Origin: Fibrisoma limi BUZ 3
GTDB taxonomy: Bacteria; Bacteroidota; Bacteroidia; Cytophagales; Spirosomataceae
Direction: 5' to 3'
DNA length: 64,000 nucleotides
Assembly: GCF_000296815.2 (NCBI RefSeq)
Contig: NZ_CAIT01000005.1
Coordinates: 620,001 to 684,000 of the forward strand
Positions 7,889 to 16,985 of this stretch are shown one piece after another. The notes under the pieces were generated by a model that saw only the letters and a list, made by a program, of their open reading frames with translations, had not been told where the DNA came from and ran no database searches. Made by a program: the position numbers and the translations under genes. Positions within the stretch are counted from its first letter, which is position 1; each line of letters opens with the position of its first letter.

Positions 7889-8318
7889 AGCCAACATACG
7901 GTTTTGTTTCTTCGGAAGCGTCGGTTTTGTCGGAAAGAACACGCATCAAGGTCTGGGTTTGATTCACTATGGCTAACAAAGCAGGCGGCAGAACGGTGTG
8001 CTGATCGGCAATCAGGAGGTAATCGTATTTTCGAATGATAAGGTGAAGCTGGAGCGCCAGATCGGGGTCAGCGAGCAACGTTTCTGTCTGTAAATTTCCC
8101 GGTTGGTCATTCAGCAGTTCAGCCGTCCATTGCCGGAGCCGTGATTCTGCCTGCTGTTTTGCCGTGCGAACTGCTTCTTTGGTGATCAATTGATTCGAGT
8201 CAAGCGTGTACGGATGCACGACCGTAAGCCGTAAGGGCTCTTCAGTTGCTAACCAGTATTCCTGCAGGGCCCGCGTCGGTTCGTCGGTGCAGGTAGTGAT
8301 GTACAGAGCCGTTTTCAT
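7830..8318 (-). CDS. Universal-stress-like protein, divergent single domain
   Basis: A 162-residue protein starting MKTALYITTCTDEPTRALQ. The order of beta strands and helices (LRLTVVHPYTL, KQQAESRLRQWTAELL, YDYLLIADQ) resembles a universal stress protein half-domain, but the C-terminal glycine-rich nucleotide motif is missing. The last ~30 residues are a low-complexity tail that overlaps the next gene. It lies between a two-domain Usp gene and a small unknown gene. The ATG at 8318 is favoured over upstream alternatives, which would run into an intercistronic hairpin at 8345-8374. Confidence 0.6.
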   Translation of the reverse strand: MKTALYITTCTDEPTRALQEYWLATEEPLRLTVVHPYTLDSNQLITKEAVRTAKQQAESRLRQWTAELLNDQPGNLQTETLLADPDLALQLHLIIRKYDYLLIADQHTVLPPALLAIVNQTQTLMRVLSDKTDASEETKPYVGYEDPGSVPIHEPVAFAAAF

Positions 8319-8344
8319 GGGATTGCCGGAATGAAAAGGATATG

Positions 8345-8374
8345 CCGACAGCCCCGGTTTTTCGGGGCTGTCGG
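8345..8374. terminator. Intercistronic hairpin in the stress cluster
   Basis: A perfect 12-bp GC-rich stem (CCGACAGCCCCG with its complement) and a TTTTT-type loop lie between the two universal-stress genes. No T-tract follows on the minus strand, so it may attenuate or stabilise rather than fully terminate. Confidence 0.6.
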
Positions 8375-8434
8375 GGTTACGGGATGGGTAGGGGTAATGT
8401 TCTGGCAAATAGAAGGTACTTACAGGTAAACCGA

Positions 8435-9253
8435 TTAAGTCACGGCCAGTAGCGGAATGTCGGTCAGGCGCGCTACCCGCTGTGTTTCACCTTCGTTGAA
8501 CAGCCGCGAAAACCAGCCATGTACCTGCGGGAGCATCATAATCAGATCAGCCTTACTGGTATGTGCAAAGCCGAGCAGTGCCTCGAACACTTCATCACCG
8601 GCCTGTATACTCAGCGTATGGGGTACGTCGCGCAGCAGGTGCCGGATGTTGCCGGCCCGTTCTCTGATCGCGGGGGCTTCGGGCTGATCATTGATGCACA
8701 GTACATTAACGACACCTCCCAGACGACCTACCAACCGAATGGCCGCATCGAAGGCAACGACATCGGGTGGCGTGTTCAGATCAACACCAAGGACGATATT
8801 CTTCACGGGGGCATAGGTTACACCCGGAGGAATCAGCAACAGGGGTACAGTGGTCACCGGAATCATGTCGGTAGCAATGCTGCCGAACAACTGAGCACTC
8901 TGAGGAGCTGTTCCGACGGTCGACATGATGAGCAGGTCGGCCTTCATGTTCCGGATGGTTTGTTGAATAGACGGTAAGGTATAGCCTTCTTTCAGCACAG
9001 ACTGAATGGTCACCGGGCCGCCCGCGTAGGCGTGCAGGTCGGCACCCAGCCGCTTCATGGCTTTTTCGCTTTGCTCCCGCATCAACTGTATGCTCAGCGG
9101 AAAGTCGCCGGCCTTAAGCGGATTCTCGGGTGGATAATGATAGGCGTGCAGCAGCACAAGAGTGGCCTGCGAGTCGCGTGCCAGCCGAACGGCGTAGCGG
9201 GCGGCATTGTTGGCGTTGGCAGAAAAGTCGGTGGCCAGTACAATCCTTTTCAT
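8435..9253 (-). CDS. Universal stress protein, two tandem Usp domains
   Basis: A 272-residue cytoplasmic protein with two Usp domains. The first begins MKRIVLATDFSANANNAARY. The second begins near residue 150 with VKNIVLGVDLNTP. The first half ends with the usual glycine-rich segment (TVGTAPQSAQLFGSIATDMI) followed by VPLLLIPPG, suggesting nucleotide binding. The second half ends LLAVT without an obvious glycine motif, so it may be degenerate. The ATG at 9253 fits domain homology. It heads the cluster running left to 7526. A second two-domain Usp lies at 55996. Confidence 0.9.
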   Translation of the reverse strand: MKRIVLATDFSANANNAARYAVRLARDSQATLVLLHAYHYPPENPLKAGDFPLSIQLMREQSEKAMKRLGADLHAYAGGPVTIQSVLKEGYTLPSIQQTIRNMKADLLIMSTVGTAPQSAQLFGSIATDMIPVTTVPLLLIPPGVTYAPVKNIVLGVDLNTPPDVVAFDAAIRLVGRLGGVVNVLCINDQPEAPAIRERAGNIRHLLRDVPHTLSIQAGDEVFEALLGFAHTSKADLIMMLPQVHGWFSRLFNEGETQRVARLTDIPLLAVT

Positions 9254-9318
9254 ACGGCTAATGGGTTGGAGCCAGAAAAACCGGCGGCTGACTCGGGCCA
9301 ACCACCGGCCAGTCGGGG

Positions 9319-9651
9319 TTATAAAAGATCGAGGAGTATCAGGGTGATGTGAATAAGCAGGCTGAATCCGAAGGCCGGAAAGATGTACTTAACCGGTTGA
9401 GCGGCCAGAACGGGAATCAGCACCATCAGAAAACTCAGGTTGCCGACCAGAAACTGCCAGTCGCCCCCGCCGTAGTAGGCCATAACCAGCAAGAGGGCCG
9501 GAGAGAGGACGCAACCCTGAATGGTCAGCAGTGTGGCGGCCCAGCCGATGCGGTTGAATTCGGCTTTTTCTGCGAACTTGTTGTATTGGGTAAGCCAGCC
9601 GGTTTGGGTAGTGCCAGTGTACGTTGCGGTCGAATGCGTGATCGTTGCCAT
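9319..9651 (-). CDS. Small multi-pass membrane protein, unknown
   Basis: A 110-residue protein with a polar N-terminus of ~37 residues, then three hydrophobic spans (about 38-60, 67-85 and 90-110). The last span reaches the C-terminus (ITLILLDLL). I recognise no family. It lies 65 bp upstream of the Usp gene on the same strand and may be co-transcribed with the stress cluster. Confidence 0.6.
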   Translation of the reverse strand: MATITHSTATYTGTTQTGWLTQYNKFAEKAEFNRIGWAATLLTIQGCVLSPALLLVMAYYGGGDWQFLVGNLSFLMVLIPVLAAQPVKYIFPAFGFSLLIHITLILLDLL

Positions 9652-9738
9652 GTTCTCGTTGTGTTATTTGGATACACAAAACAAGGCATGATGGCCCGCA
9701 TCAGGCATGAGCTACGTTAGACCTTGGCCTGATTGTGG

Positions 9739-10242
9739 TCAGTCGATCGACAATACGTAAAGCCCCATCGGTTCATCGGCCGAACGTAATGATCCGCCAA
9801 TTTTCAGGATGGTGAAGAAGTGATGCGCTTCGTGCAGCAGAAAAAATTCTGCCCAGCCCTCGACTGTCATGGCTCCGTATACCGGATGAATACCCGTTCG
9901 GGTCAGTTGTTCTTCGCGCAGAATACTCAGGAAGGCGTTCAGAACGGCTCGTTCCCCCCGCAGTCGTTCCACCAGTGAGAGCAACGAAAGCTGGGTCCAT
10001 TCGCCAAACCCCGCATCTTCATCGGCTACGTACCGCTCGAAGGTGGGAGTGTCTTCCTGCTGAATCTGCTTGATACGTTCCGAGAAGACCTCCTGATACC
10101 GACCAAGATGAGCCAGATTTTCGAAAATTGACCATTTGTCGGGTTGCGGACGGTGGCGAATTTGATCTTCGGTCAGGCCAAACAGCAGGTGATCAAGGGC
10201 ATCGGGCTGATCGGTCAGCCGGGAAAGTATCGTTGGTTTCAT
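9739..10242 (-). CDS. DinB-family putative metal-dependent protein
   Basis: A 167-residue four-helix-bundle protein of the DinB/DUF664 superfamily, starting MKPTILSRLTDQPDALDHLL. The three His positions expected to bind a divalent metal are visible: in NLAHLGRYQEVF, and two in LLHEAHHFFTI. Family members include bacillithiol transferases and maleylpyruvate isomerases, but the substrate here is unknown. It stands alone on the minus strand, divergent from the alpha/beta hydrolase. The start at 10242 fits the family length. Confidence 0.8.
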   Translation of the reverse strand: MKPTILSRLTDQPDALDHLLFGLTEDQIRHRPQPDKWSIFENLAHLGRYQEVFSERIKQIQQEDTPTFERYVADEDAGFGEWTQLSLLSLVERLRGERAVLNAFLSILREEQLTRTGIHPVYGAMTVEGWAEFFLLHEAHHFFTILKIGGSLRSADEPMGLYVLSID

Positions 10243-10385
10243 GGGGTAAATATAGAGTCGAAACGGAGGGAGGCCGAACCGCCTGCTCACTAAACGGAAG
10301 TTGGCTGTTCACTCACTTTCTGATAACTATTAAATCTGTAGGGAGTTAGGTGTCGTAATTACTATACACAAAACCAATCAATGTT

Positions 10386-11255
10386 ATGAGCTATATTAAA
10401 GCAGGTACGGATCGTGCCGGACATCCCGTCAATCTCTACTATCAGGATTGGGGTCAGGGCGACCCGGTGGTGCTGATCCACGGCTGGCCGCTGAGCCACG
10501 AAATGTGGGACTACCAGATGAACGAGCTGCCTAAGCACAACCTGCGCTGCATTGCCTACGACCGGCGTGGTTTCGGCAAGTCGTCAAAACCCTGGGCTGG
10601 CTACGACTACGATACCCTGGCCGACGATCTGAAAGCCGTTCTGGATGAACTCGATCTCCAGAATGTTACGTTGGTTGGCTTTTCGATGGGTGGGGGCGAA
10701 GTGGCCCGGTACATGAGTCGGCATGGTGGCGCCCGGGTTGCGAAAGTAGCCTTCATCAGTGCCGTTACGCCGTATCTGCTCAAGACGAATGATAATCCGG
10801 ATGGTGTGGACAAGGAGGTTTTTGATGAGATCATCACAAACCTGAACAAAGACCGCGCTGATTTCCTGCAAACGTTTGGCAAGCAGTTCTACGGCGTCAA
10901 TCTGATCAGCCACCCCGTCAGCCAGGCGCATCTGGAAGGAGATTTTATGCGGGCGTATCTGGCTTCACCAAAGGCAACTATCGACTGCGCTCACGCCTTT
11001 GCCGAAACGGATTTTCGCGACGATCTCGCAACGATCAACATACCGGCGCTGATTATCCACGGCGATTCGGACAAAACCGTACCGATTGAAGCATCGGGCG
11101 AGCGGACGGCTCAGGCCCTGCCGACGGCGCATTACATCGTCTACGACGGTGCACCCCACGGCTTGTTCTTCACGGAGAAAGACCGATTGACGCGCGATCT
11201 GCTGGAGTTTATTCAGCAGCCGATAAGCGTTCGGACATCAAGCCCGACCTACTAA
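10386..11255 (+). CDS. Alpha/beta hydrolase, non-haem chloroperoxidase-like
   Basis: A 289-residue cytoplasmic hydrolase. The catalytic triad is readable: Ser near 98 in LVGFSMGGGEVARY, Asp near 227 in IIHGDSDKTVP and His near 257 in YDGAPHGLFFTE. The oxyanion segment is LIHGWPLSHEMWDYQ. This layout is typical of cofactor-free haloperoxidase/esterase proteins (PF00561). The in vivo substrate is probably an ester or peracid and cannot be fixed from sequence. The C-terminal ~12 residues (ISVRTSSPTY) are an unusual extension. A symmetric terminator follows. Confidence 0.88.
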   Translation: MSYIKAGTDRAGHPVNLYYQDWGQGDPVVLIHGWPLSHEMWDYQMNELPKHNLRCIAYDRRGFGKSSKPWAGYDYDTLADDLKAVLDELDLQNVTLVGFSMGGGEVARYMSRHGGARVAKVAFISAVTPYLLKTNDNPDGVDKEVFDEIITNLNKDRADFLQTFGKQFYGVNLISHPVSQAHLEGDFMRAYLASPKATIDCAHAFAETDFRDDLATINIPALIIHGDSDKTVPIEASGERTAQALPTAHYIVYDGAPHGLFFTEKDRLTRDLLEFIQQPISVRTSSPTY

Positions 11256-11275
11256 TTGCCTGACTAGTTGATAAG

Positions 11276-11309
11276 CAAAACGCCCCGGCCATTCGACCGG
11301 GGCGTTTTG
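11276..11309. terminator. Terminator between convergent genes
   Basis: A perfect 13-bp stem (CAAAACGCCCCGG) closes a short loop. A-rich and T-rich outer ends make it usable from both strands: the hydrolase on the plus and the giant nuclease on the minus. Confidence 0.85.
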
Positions 11310-11331
11310 GTTTAGGAGCGACCAGCAAAAT

Positions 11332-14300
11332 CTACTGACGCACAACTTTCACAATTTTCGTTTGCGTCGGGGTGCTCACCTGAAGCAGGTACATACCCGA
11401 TGAACGACCCAGATGCAACTGATGATGCTCAACCGAGGCTGCCGCTTTCACGGTCGTTTCGCTCTGGGTTTGCCCTTGCAGATTCGTCACCCGCAGGGTT
11501 AACGACTGACCCGTTGCGCCCCGAACCTCGAACTCGACGGATTCGTTCGACGTCGGGTTGCCCAGTACGTTCACCGCCAGCGGAGCCGATTCAGGAGCTG
11601 CCATCCGGGCGTTCTGACTGTTGCAGGCTGTCAGCCAGTTGTAGGTGAAGCTGGCTTCGGTTGGCGTACCCTGTTGGGTGGCCTTCAGCACAATCGTCGG
11701 GTTGTCCGTGTACAGATCCAGTGAGTACGGACCCGGCTGCGTGGTGGGCAGGAACTCGTTGACTACCGAGAAGCTCACCGGCTGACCAGTCAGACCGCTG
11801 TACTGCGGAGTGAACGTAACCCGGCGCTGGGTGGCCGACAACGGTGTACAGCTTATCGTCGTTACCCCTGTGATGGCAAACTGACCACCGCCATTGCCCG
11901 GATTAACAACCGTCAGCATGAACTGGCTGCTTACTGACAAGCTGCCCGGATCGGTAGCGGTTACCGTTACCGTGTACGGACTACCCGCTGTTGTCGACGG
12001 GGTGCCGCTGAGGATACCATTGCTTAACACGAAATTGTCGGGCAGACCACTCAGCGTAAACGTCAGGTTGCCGGGTGTTTCAGCATCGGTAAAGAACGGT
12101 GCTACGTTCAGGCTGAAGGGCTGACCTACTGTAGCCGTCTGACTCGGAATACCCGACGTTGTCGGGGCCGTGTTGGTGCTGCCGCCCTGGTTATTGCAGG
12201 CCGTCAGCCAGTTATAGGTGAAGCTGGCTTCGGTTGGCGTACCCTGCTGGGTGGCCTTCAGCACAATCGTCGGGTTGTCGGTGTATAATTCCAGTGAGTA
12301 CGGACCCGGCTGGGTGGTGGGCAGGAACTCGTTGACTACCGAGAAGCTTACCGGCTGACCATTCAGACCGCTGTACTGCGGAGTAAAGACCACCTGGCGA
12401 CGATTAGCCGTAATGGTAAAGCAGTTAACCGTCGTTACCCCTGTGATAGCGAATGAACCACCACTGATGGGGTTAACTACGTTCAGGGTAAAGCTGGTTT
12501 CGACAAACAGATTGCCCGGGTCAGTAGCCCGAACCGACACGGTTGATACACCCGTAGTCGACGGCGTACCCGAAATGGTGCTGCCTGTCAGAGTCAGGCC
12601 ATCCGGTAGTCCCGTAGCGGCAAAGGTCAGGCTGCCAGGCGTTTCGGCATCGGTAAAGAACGGTGCTACGTTCAGGCTGAACGGCTGACCTACCGTGATC
12701 GTCTGACTCGGAATTCCCGTTGTGGTCGGGGCCGTGTTGGTGCTGCCGCCCTGGTTGTTACAAGCCGCCAGCCAGTTGTAGGTAAAGCTGGCTTCGGTTG
12801 GCGTACCCTGCTGGGTGGCCTTCAGCACAATCGTCGGGTTGTCCGTGTACAGGTTCAGCGAGTACGGACCCGGCTGGGTGGTGGGCAAAAACTCATTGAC
12901 CACCGAGAAGCTTACCGGCTGACCGTTCAGACCGCTGTACTGCGGAGAGAAGACAATCTGACGCTGATTTGGCGTAATCGTAAAGCAGTTAACGGTCGTT
13001 ACACCCGTAATGGCGAACGGACCACTGGAAACAGGAGCCGGGGTGATCGTCAGGGTGAACTGCGTGCTTACTGACAGACTGCCCGGATCCGTAGCGGCTA
13101 CCGTCACCGAGAAGGGACTGCCCACCGTCGTTGATGGCGTACCCGAGATAACCCCGTTGCTCAGGCTCAGCTCAGCCGGCAGACCACTGGCCGTAAATGT
13201 CAGGGCGTTGGGCGTTTCAGCATCGGTGAAGGCCGAAGCTACGTTCAGACTGAAGGGCTGACCCACCGTAGCGGTTTGGTCAGCAATGCCCGTCGTGGTC
13301 GGGGCCGTGTTGGCCGGTGGCGCTTCGGTTACCGTCACACTCACTGTACCGGTGATAGTCTGGCTGGTGGGCGTAGTCGCATCGGTCACCGTGACGGTGA
13401 AGGTCTGCACCCCGGCCGTCAGACCAGATACGCTGGCTGTGTTGCTCGTCGGGCTCTGGGTGATCGTACCCGGACCGGCAAACGCAAAGCTGTAGGGCGT
13501 GGTACCATTCGCGACAGTCGCTGATAACGTAGTTGTACCCGTCGTCAGGATCTGGTCAGGGCTGGCGCTCAGCGTCAGCGCTAACGGCGTAGCCGGCGAT
13601 ACGATATTGAACCGGGCCACCAGCGGATCGTGGTCGCTCAACTGATCCGTAAACTCGGAATTGATGTGTACAACGTCAAACCCATCCAGTTTACTAAACA
13701 GACCATTGCTTACCAGGATGTGGTCGATAGCCTGTGCATTCCCCTCGAAGTTGTACGTAAAGCGCTCGTTGACGGGCAACGTTTCAACCAGATTGTTCAG
13801 CACCTTCGTCTGTCCCTGCACGTCCCCTTCCAGAATTTGCATGGCGGGGAAGAACTGGAACTCGTTGAAGTCACCAACAACGGCAACGTTGGCGTTTGAG
13901 TTTACCGCCAGAAGATTATCAACAAACTGGTTGACGATGGCGGCCTGCGATTCGCGGGCCGACTGACCACCCTGGGTTGGCGGCTGAATCCGCTCGTACA
14001 AGGCATCGCTGCCACCCCGCGAGGTAAAGTGGTTACCAATGACGAACACCGTCTGCCCATTGAAAACGAATTCCCCGGCCAATGGCTTCCGGCTGCTGGT
14101 AAAAGCACTATTCGTTGGATCAATCAGACCAGGGCTGAACGAAAGCTGCGGTTGACCATTGACGTTGGTTACCGTTGTGCTGGCTGTAGACGTACCACCC
14201 GGCCGATCCACAAACGAAACACGATTCGGATTGAACAGGAAGCCAACCCGGATGTTGCCGCCTGGCTCACCACCATTGGTGTCATCCACGGGGTTAATCT

Positions 14301-16818
14301 GGCGAAACTGGTAGGTAGGACCGCCAGCCGATGCGATCGCATTGATCAGCGTCTGAAATGTTGTACTGGCATCAACGACTGCATCGTTCGTAGCTCCGTT
14401 GTTGTCCTGAATCTCTTCCAGACTAATGATGTCCGGTGATTGCAGGTTACTGACGATGGCCGAAGCCAGCGCATTGAAACGAGCCGCACCGTCATTAGGG
14501 TCCAGGTTTTCTACGTTAAACGTAGCAACTGTCAACTGATTGGCGCTACCGGTTAAGTTCGTGGCTTCTTTGGTAAGCGCGCTGGACGTAGCAATGCTCA
14601 GTGCCGACGTCGTCAGGATTTCGTATTCCCCGAATGCATAGTCAACCACACCGACAATGGTGTTCAGCCGAGTGCCCGAGTTGGCGTTGTCCAACGTATT
14701 GGTTGCGGCCAGTACGTCATCAATCTGAATGGACTCCGGGTTAAAATCGCTGTTGTCGCCGAACGCATTGTTGACGTCAGTAGCGTCGTTACCGCTCACC
14801 GTGATGCTGCCGCGGCTATTAACGCCGGTAGCACCAGCACCGTTGTCGGCCAGCACCCAGATCTCATTGTTTGTGTTCAGGAGGCCGGTCGTTACGGGGT
14901 TGTTGATCTGCACCCGCATACCTTCCAGGCTCTCGTAGAAATCGATGCCATCTTCAGCTGGATCAAACACTGACTGCTCCACATCGCCATTCTGGGGGAA
15001 ATCGTTGGTGATAACCTTATTCGGAATGGTGCGGATGCCCGGGCCTGAGCTGGCGCTAATCACCGTTGGGGCCGGCAGCGGATTGCCGCTCGATAGTACC
15101 GTTACCGTTGGAGAAATGATCTGCGTCGTGCTGAGGTTTTCGGCGTCATTGCCGGGGCGGAATTCGTTCACGGTTCCGCTGACGGTAACTGATTCGCCCA
15201 CTTGCCGACCAGGTGCCGACGAGGTGAAGACAAAGATACCTTCCGACGTATTGTCGTTGCCGTCCAAATTAGGGTCTTCCATGTAGAAGCCGTTGTTCCG
15301 AAGCACTGTTACGATACCCGGCACGCCAATCACTTGCTGGCCGTTTAGTGTCGATACGTGGCCGGCACCCTGAATGTCATGAATACGGATGACGTCATTG
15401 TCGGTGATCGTGGCCGTAGCCGACGAAGGAGCACCCAGATCGTAGGGTACGCCATCCACCAGCGTAAGAATCACGGTTTCGCTGGCATCCGATACGTTAT
15501 CATCCACCGGCGTAATGGTGATGGCCACCGCCGACTGAGCCGCCGGGATCGTTACGGTACCGGTTAGCGTCGGGGTATAGTCCGTTCCATTGGTGGCCGT
15601 TCCGCCAACGGTGTACGTTACGTCCAGCGGATTTGTCACATCGCCGGTTCGGCTGACAGTAAACGTAATCTGATCCTGACCGGCTTCGGCACCTGTTGCG
15701 TCCGTGGCTGCAATTGAAACAACTGGCGAAGGAGGAGCGTCGTTATCAGTAATCGTTATGTTCTGAAAAGTGGTCGTCCCAAGTGTAATGCCCGACGACG
15801 GATTGCTGATCGTCAACGTGGCCGTTTCGGTACCTTCTACGGCGGCATCGTCCACAACGGTGAAGGTCACAGAGCCTGACAAAGCACCATCCGGAATGGT
15901 GATGGTCATATTGCTGAGCGTATAATCATCCGCCGTAATGCCAGTACCTGTTACGGCCAGCGAGACTGTCTGATCGCCTGAGACGGCTGAGGATACTGTA
16001 GCGGTTACGGTTACCGCAGTCGGATCGGCTTCTGAGGCTGCGTTCGTGCTGACCGAGAGGTTGACGGCAGGAAGGGCAGGGCCAGCCAGTGTAGCTGTGA
16101 CCGTCAGGTCATCAATCGACAGGCCATGATCTGCTCCCGTGTGATCCGGATCGTACCAGCGAAGCATGACTTCCGAACCATTCGGAATGGATACCTGAAT
16201 CGTTACGTCTTTGACCGTGCGATTCGCATCAAGATTACCATTGATAGCACCGGCAGAACCGCCCGTAATCGGACTGGTAAAATCCAGACCACTTACGGCT
16301 GTATAACCGGTTGGAAGGGCACTGCCTGGGGTAGTTGTGGTAATTGGGCTATCTGAAACCAGGTAAGAGAAGGCGACTGTTTGCGCGGCCGCAGCGCTGT
16401 TTCGCCATTGCTCACCCGTATATTGTACACGTAGCGAAGTAATCGTGGTTCCGGTTTCATTTTTTAGCCGATACCCGTACGTAAAATTACCAACAGCTGC
16501 ATTTCCCGAACCAACCGACCCAAAGGCGCGGTCGGTTTCTGTGCCGGTACCATAGCTATATAAATTACCGGCATTGCTGCTTCCATCATTGGCAATGACG
16601 GTGTTTCCAGTTCCGGTTCGTTCCCCATAAATACCCAGCAACGTTGCGTTCTGGTTGAAGGTGGCCGAACCTGAGTTGTTAAGTGAATTGAAATTTTGAG
16701 TAGCCGTTAAACTGCCCGGCTGAAAGGAAACCTGCGCCCATGCCGCGCCTACGGGTGCCAGCAAAAGCATCATCAACCAGAGCCACAATCGAATGGTCTG
16801 TTGTAGTTGTTTGTTCAT
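11332..16818 (-). CDS. Giant T9SS-exported nuclease-like protein with Calx-beta, Ig-like and repeated modules
   Basis: A 1828-residue secreted protein. Order of parts: a signal peptide (1-28, ending AAWA); an N-terminal beta-rich domain to ~245; two Calx-beta domains (~250-358 and ~360-475, each closing with ITDND); an OB-like region (~476-735); an endonuclease/exonuclease/phosphatase core (~762-1070) with TFNVEN, SLEEIQ, IGNHFTS, GDFNEF, IDHILVS and SDHDPLV; an Ig-like segment; three repeats of a cadherin/Ig-like domain plus a two-Cys module; and a C-terminal T9SS sorting domain (~1755-1828) with LRVTNLQGQ and GMYLLQVST. The architecture recalls the ExeM/NucH extracellular nucleases. All readable catalytic motifs are present. 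It may use extracellular DNA or phosphodiesters. An exact -7 element precedes it. Confidence 0.88.
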   Translation of the reverse strand: MNKQLQQTIRLWLWLMMLLLAPVGAAWAQVSFQPGSLTATQNFNSLNNSGSATFNQNATLLGIYGERTGTGNTVIANDGSSNAGNLYSYGTGTETDRAFGSVGSGNAAVGNFTYGYRLKNETGTTITSLRVQYTGEQWRNSAAAAQTVAFSYLVSDSPITTTTPGSALPTGYTAVSGLDFTSPITGGSAGAINGNLDANRTVKDVTIQVSIPNGSEVMLRWYDPDHTGADHGLSIDDLTVTATLAGPALPAVNLSVSTNAASEADPTAVTVTATVSSAVSGDQTVSLAVTGTGITADDYTLSNMTITIPDGALSGSVTFTVVDDAAVEGTETATLTISNPSSGITLGTTTFQNITITDNDAPPSPVVSIAATDATGAEAGQDQITFTVSRTGDVTNPLDVTYTVGGTATNGTDYTPTLTGTVTIPAAQSAVAITITPVDDNVSDASETVILTLVDGVPYDLGAPSSATATITDNDVIRIHDIQGAGHVSTLNGQQVIGVPGIVTVLRNNGFYMEDPNLDGNDNTSEGIFVFTSSAPGRQVGESVTVSGTVNEFRPGNDAENLSTTQIISPTVTVLSSGNPLPAPTVISASSGPGIRTIPNKVITNDFPQNGDVEQSVFDPAEDGIDFYESLEGMRVQINNPVTTGLLNTNNEIWVLADNGAGATGVNSRGSITVSGNDATDVNNAFGDNSDFNPESIQIDDVLAATNTLDNANSGTRLNTIVGVVDYAFGEYEILTTSALSIATSSALTKEATNLTGSANQLTVATFNVENLDPNDGAARFNALASAIVSNLQSPDIISLEEIQDNNGATNDAVVDASTTFQTLINAIASAGGPTYQFRQINPVDDTNGGEPGGNIRVGFLFNPNRVSFVDRPGGTSTASTTVTNVNGQPQLSFSPGLIDPTNSAFTSSRKPLAGEFVFNGQTVFVIGNHFTSRGGSDALYERIQPPTQGGQSARESQAAIVNQFVDNLLAVNSNANVAVVGDFNEFQFFPAMQILEGDVQGQTKVLNNLVETLPVNERFTYNFEGNAQAIDHILVSNGLFSKLDGFDVVHINSEFTDQLSDHDPLVARFNIVSPATPLALTLSASPDQILTTGTTTLSATVANGTTPYSFAFAGPGTITQSPTSNTASVSGLTAGVQTFTVTVTDATTPTSQTITGTVSVTVTEAPPANTAPTTTGIADQTATVGQPFSLNVASAFTDAETPNALTFTASGLPAELSLSNGVISGTPSTTVGSPFSVTVAATDPGSLSVSTQFTLTITPAPVSSGPFAITGVTTVNCFTITPNQRQIVFSPQYSGLNGQPVSFSVVNEFLPTTQPGPYSLNLYTDNPTIVLKATQQGTPTEASFTYNWLAACNNQGGSTNTAPTTTGIPSQTITVGQPFSLNVAPFFTDAETPGSLTFAATGLPDGLTLTGSTISGTPSTTGVSTVSVRATDPGNLFVETSFTLNVVNPISGGSFAITGVTTVNCFTITANRRQVVFTPQYSGLNGQPVSFSVVNEFLPTTQPGPYSLELYTDNPTIVLKATQQGTPTEASFTYNWLTACNNQGGSTNTAPTTSGIPSQTATVGQPFSLNVAPFFTDAETPGNLTFTLSGLPDNFVLSNGILSGTPSTTAGSPYTVTVTATDPGSLSVSSQFMLTVVNPGNGGGQFAITGVTTISCTPLSATQRRVTFTPQYSGLTGQPVSFSVVNEFLPTTQPGPYSLDLYTDNPTIVLKATQQGTPTEASFTYNWLTACNSQNARMAAPESAPLAVNVLGNPTSNESVEFEVRGATGQSLTLRVTNLQGQTQSETTVKAAASVEHHQLHLGRSSGMYLLQVSTPTQTKIVKVVRQ
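11621..12945. repeat. Three 188-bp near-identical coding repeats inside the giant nuclease gene
   Basis: Segments 11621-11808, 12194-12381 and 12758-12945 are all 188 bp long and nearly identical at the DNA level, including third codon positions. They encode the distal half of the two-Cys module (SVVNEFLPTTQPGPYSL and LKATQQGTPTEASFTYNW). The whole duplicated unit is about 570 bp. DNA-level identity suggests recent duplication or gene conversion. Confidence 0.85.
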
Positions 16819-16843
16819 AAAGTTTTAGCTTGATTTAACAGGG

Positions 16844-16851
16844 CAAAGCTA
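16844..16851 (-). promoter_or_regulatory. Predicted -7 element of the giant nuclease gene
   Basis: The minus strand reads TAGCTTTG, an exact TAnnTTTG match placed 26 bp before the ATG, so RNA would start near 16837. No convincing -33 is visible. Confidence 0.5.
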
Positions 16852-16934
16852 CGGTGAATGACCCGGAATTATGTTAATAAATTGTTATGGCACCACCGAT
16901 TTACGTTCTATCGAGCGAGTGGGCCTTTAAACGC

Positions 16935-16966
16935 AGGAAGCCCCGACCAACTGGCCGGGGCTTCCT
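16935..16966. terminator. Hairpin downstream of the third LytTR gene
   Basis: An 11-bp perfect stem (AGGAAGCCCCG) with a 10-nt loop follows the LytTR gene stop. It has no long T-tract, so termination strength is uncertain. Confidence 0.6.
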
Positions 16967-16985
16967 GTATCAGGGGCAAAATCGA

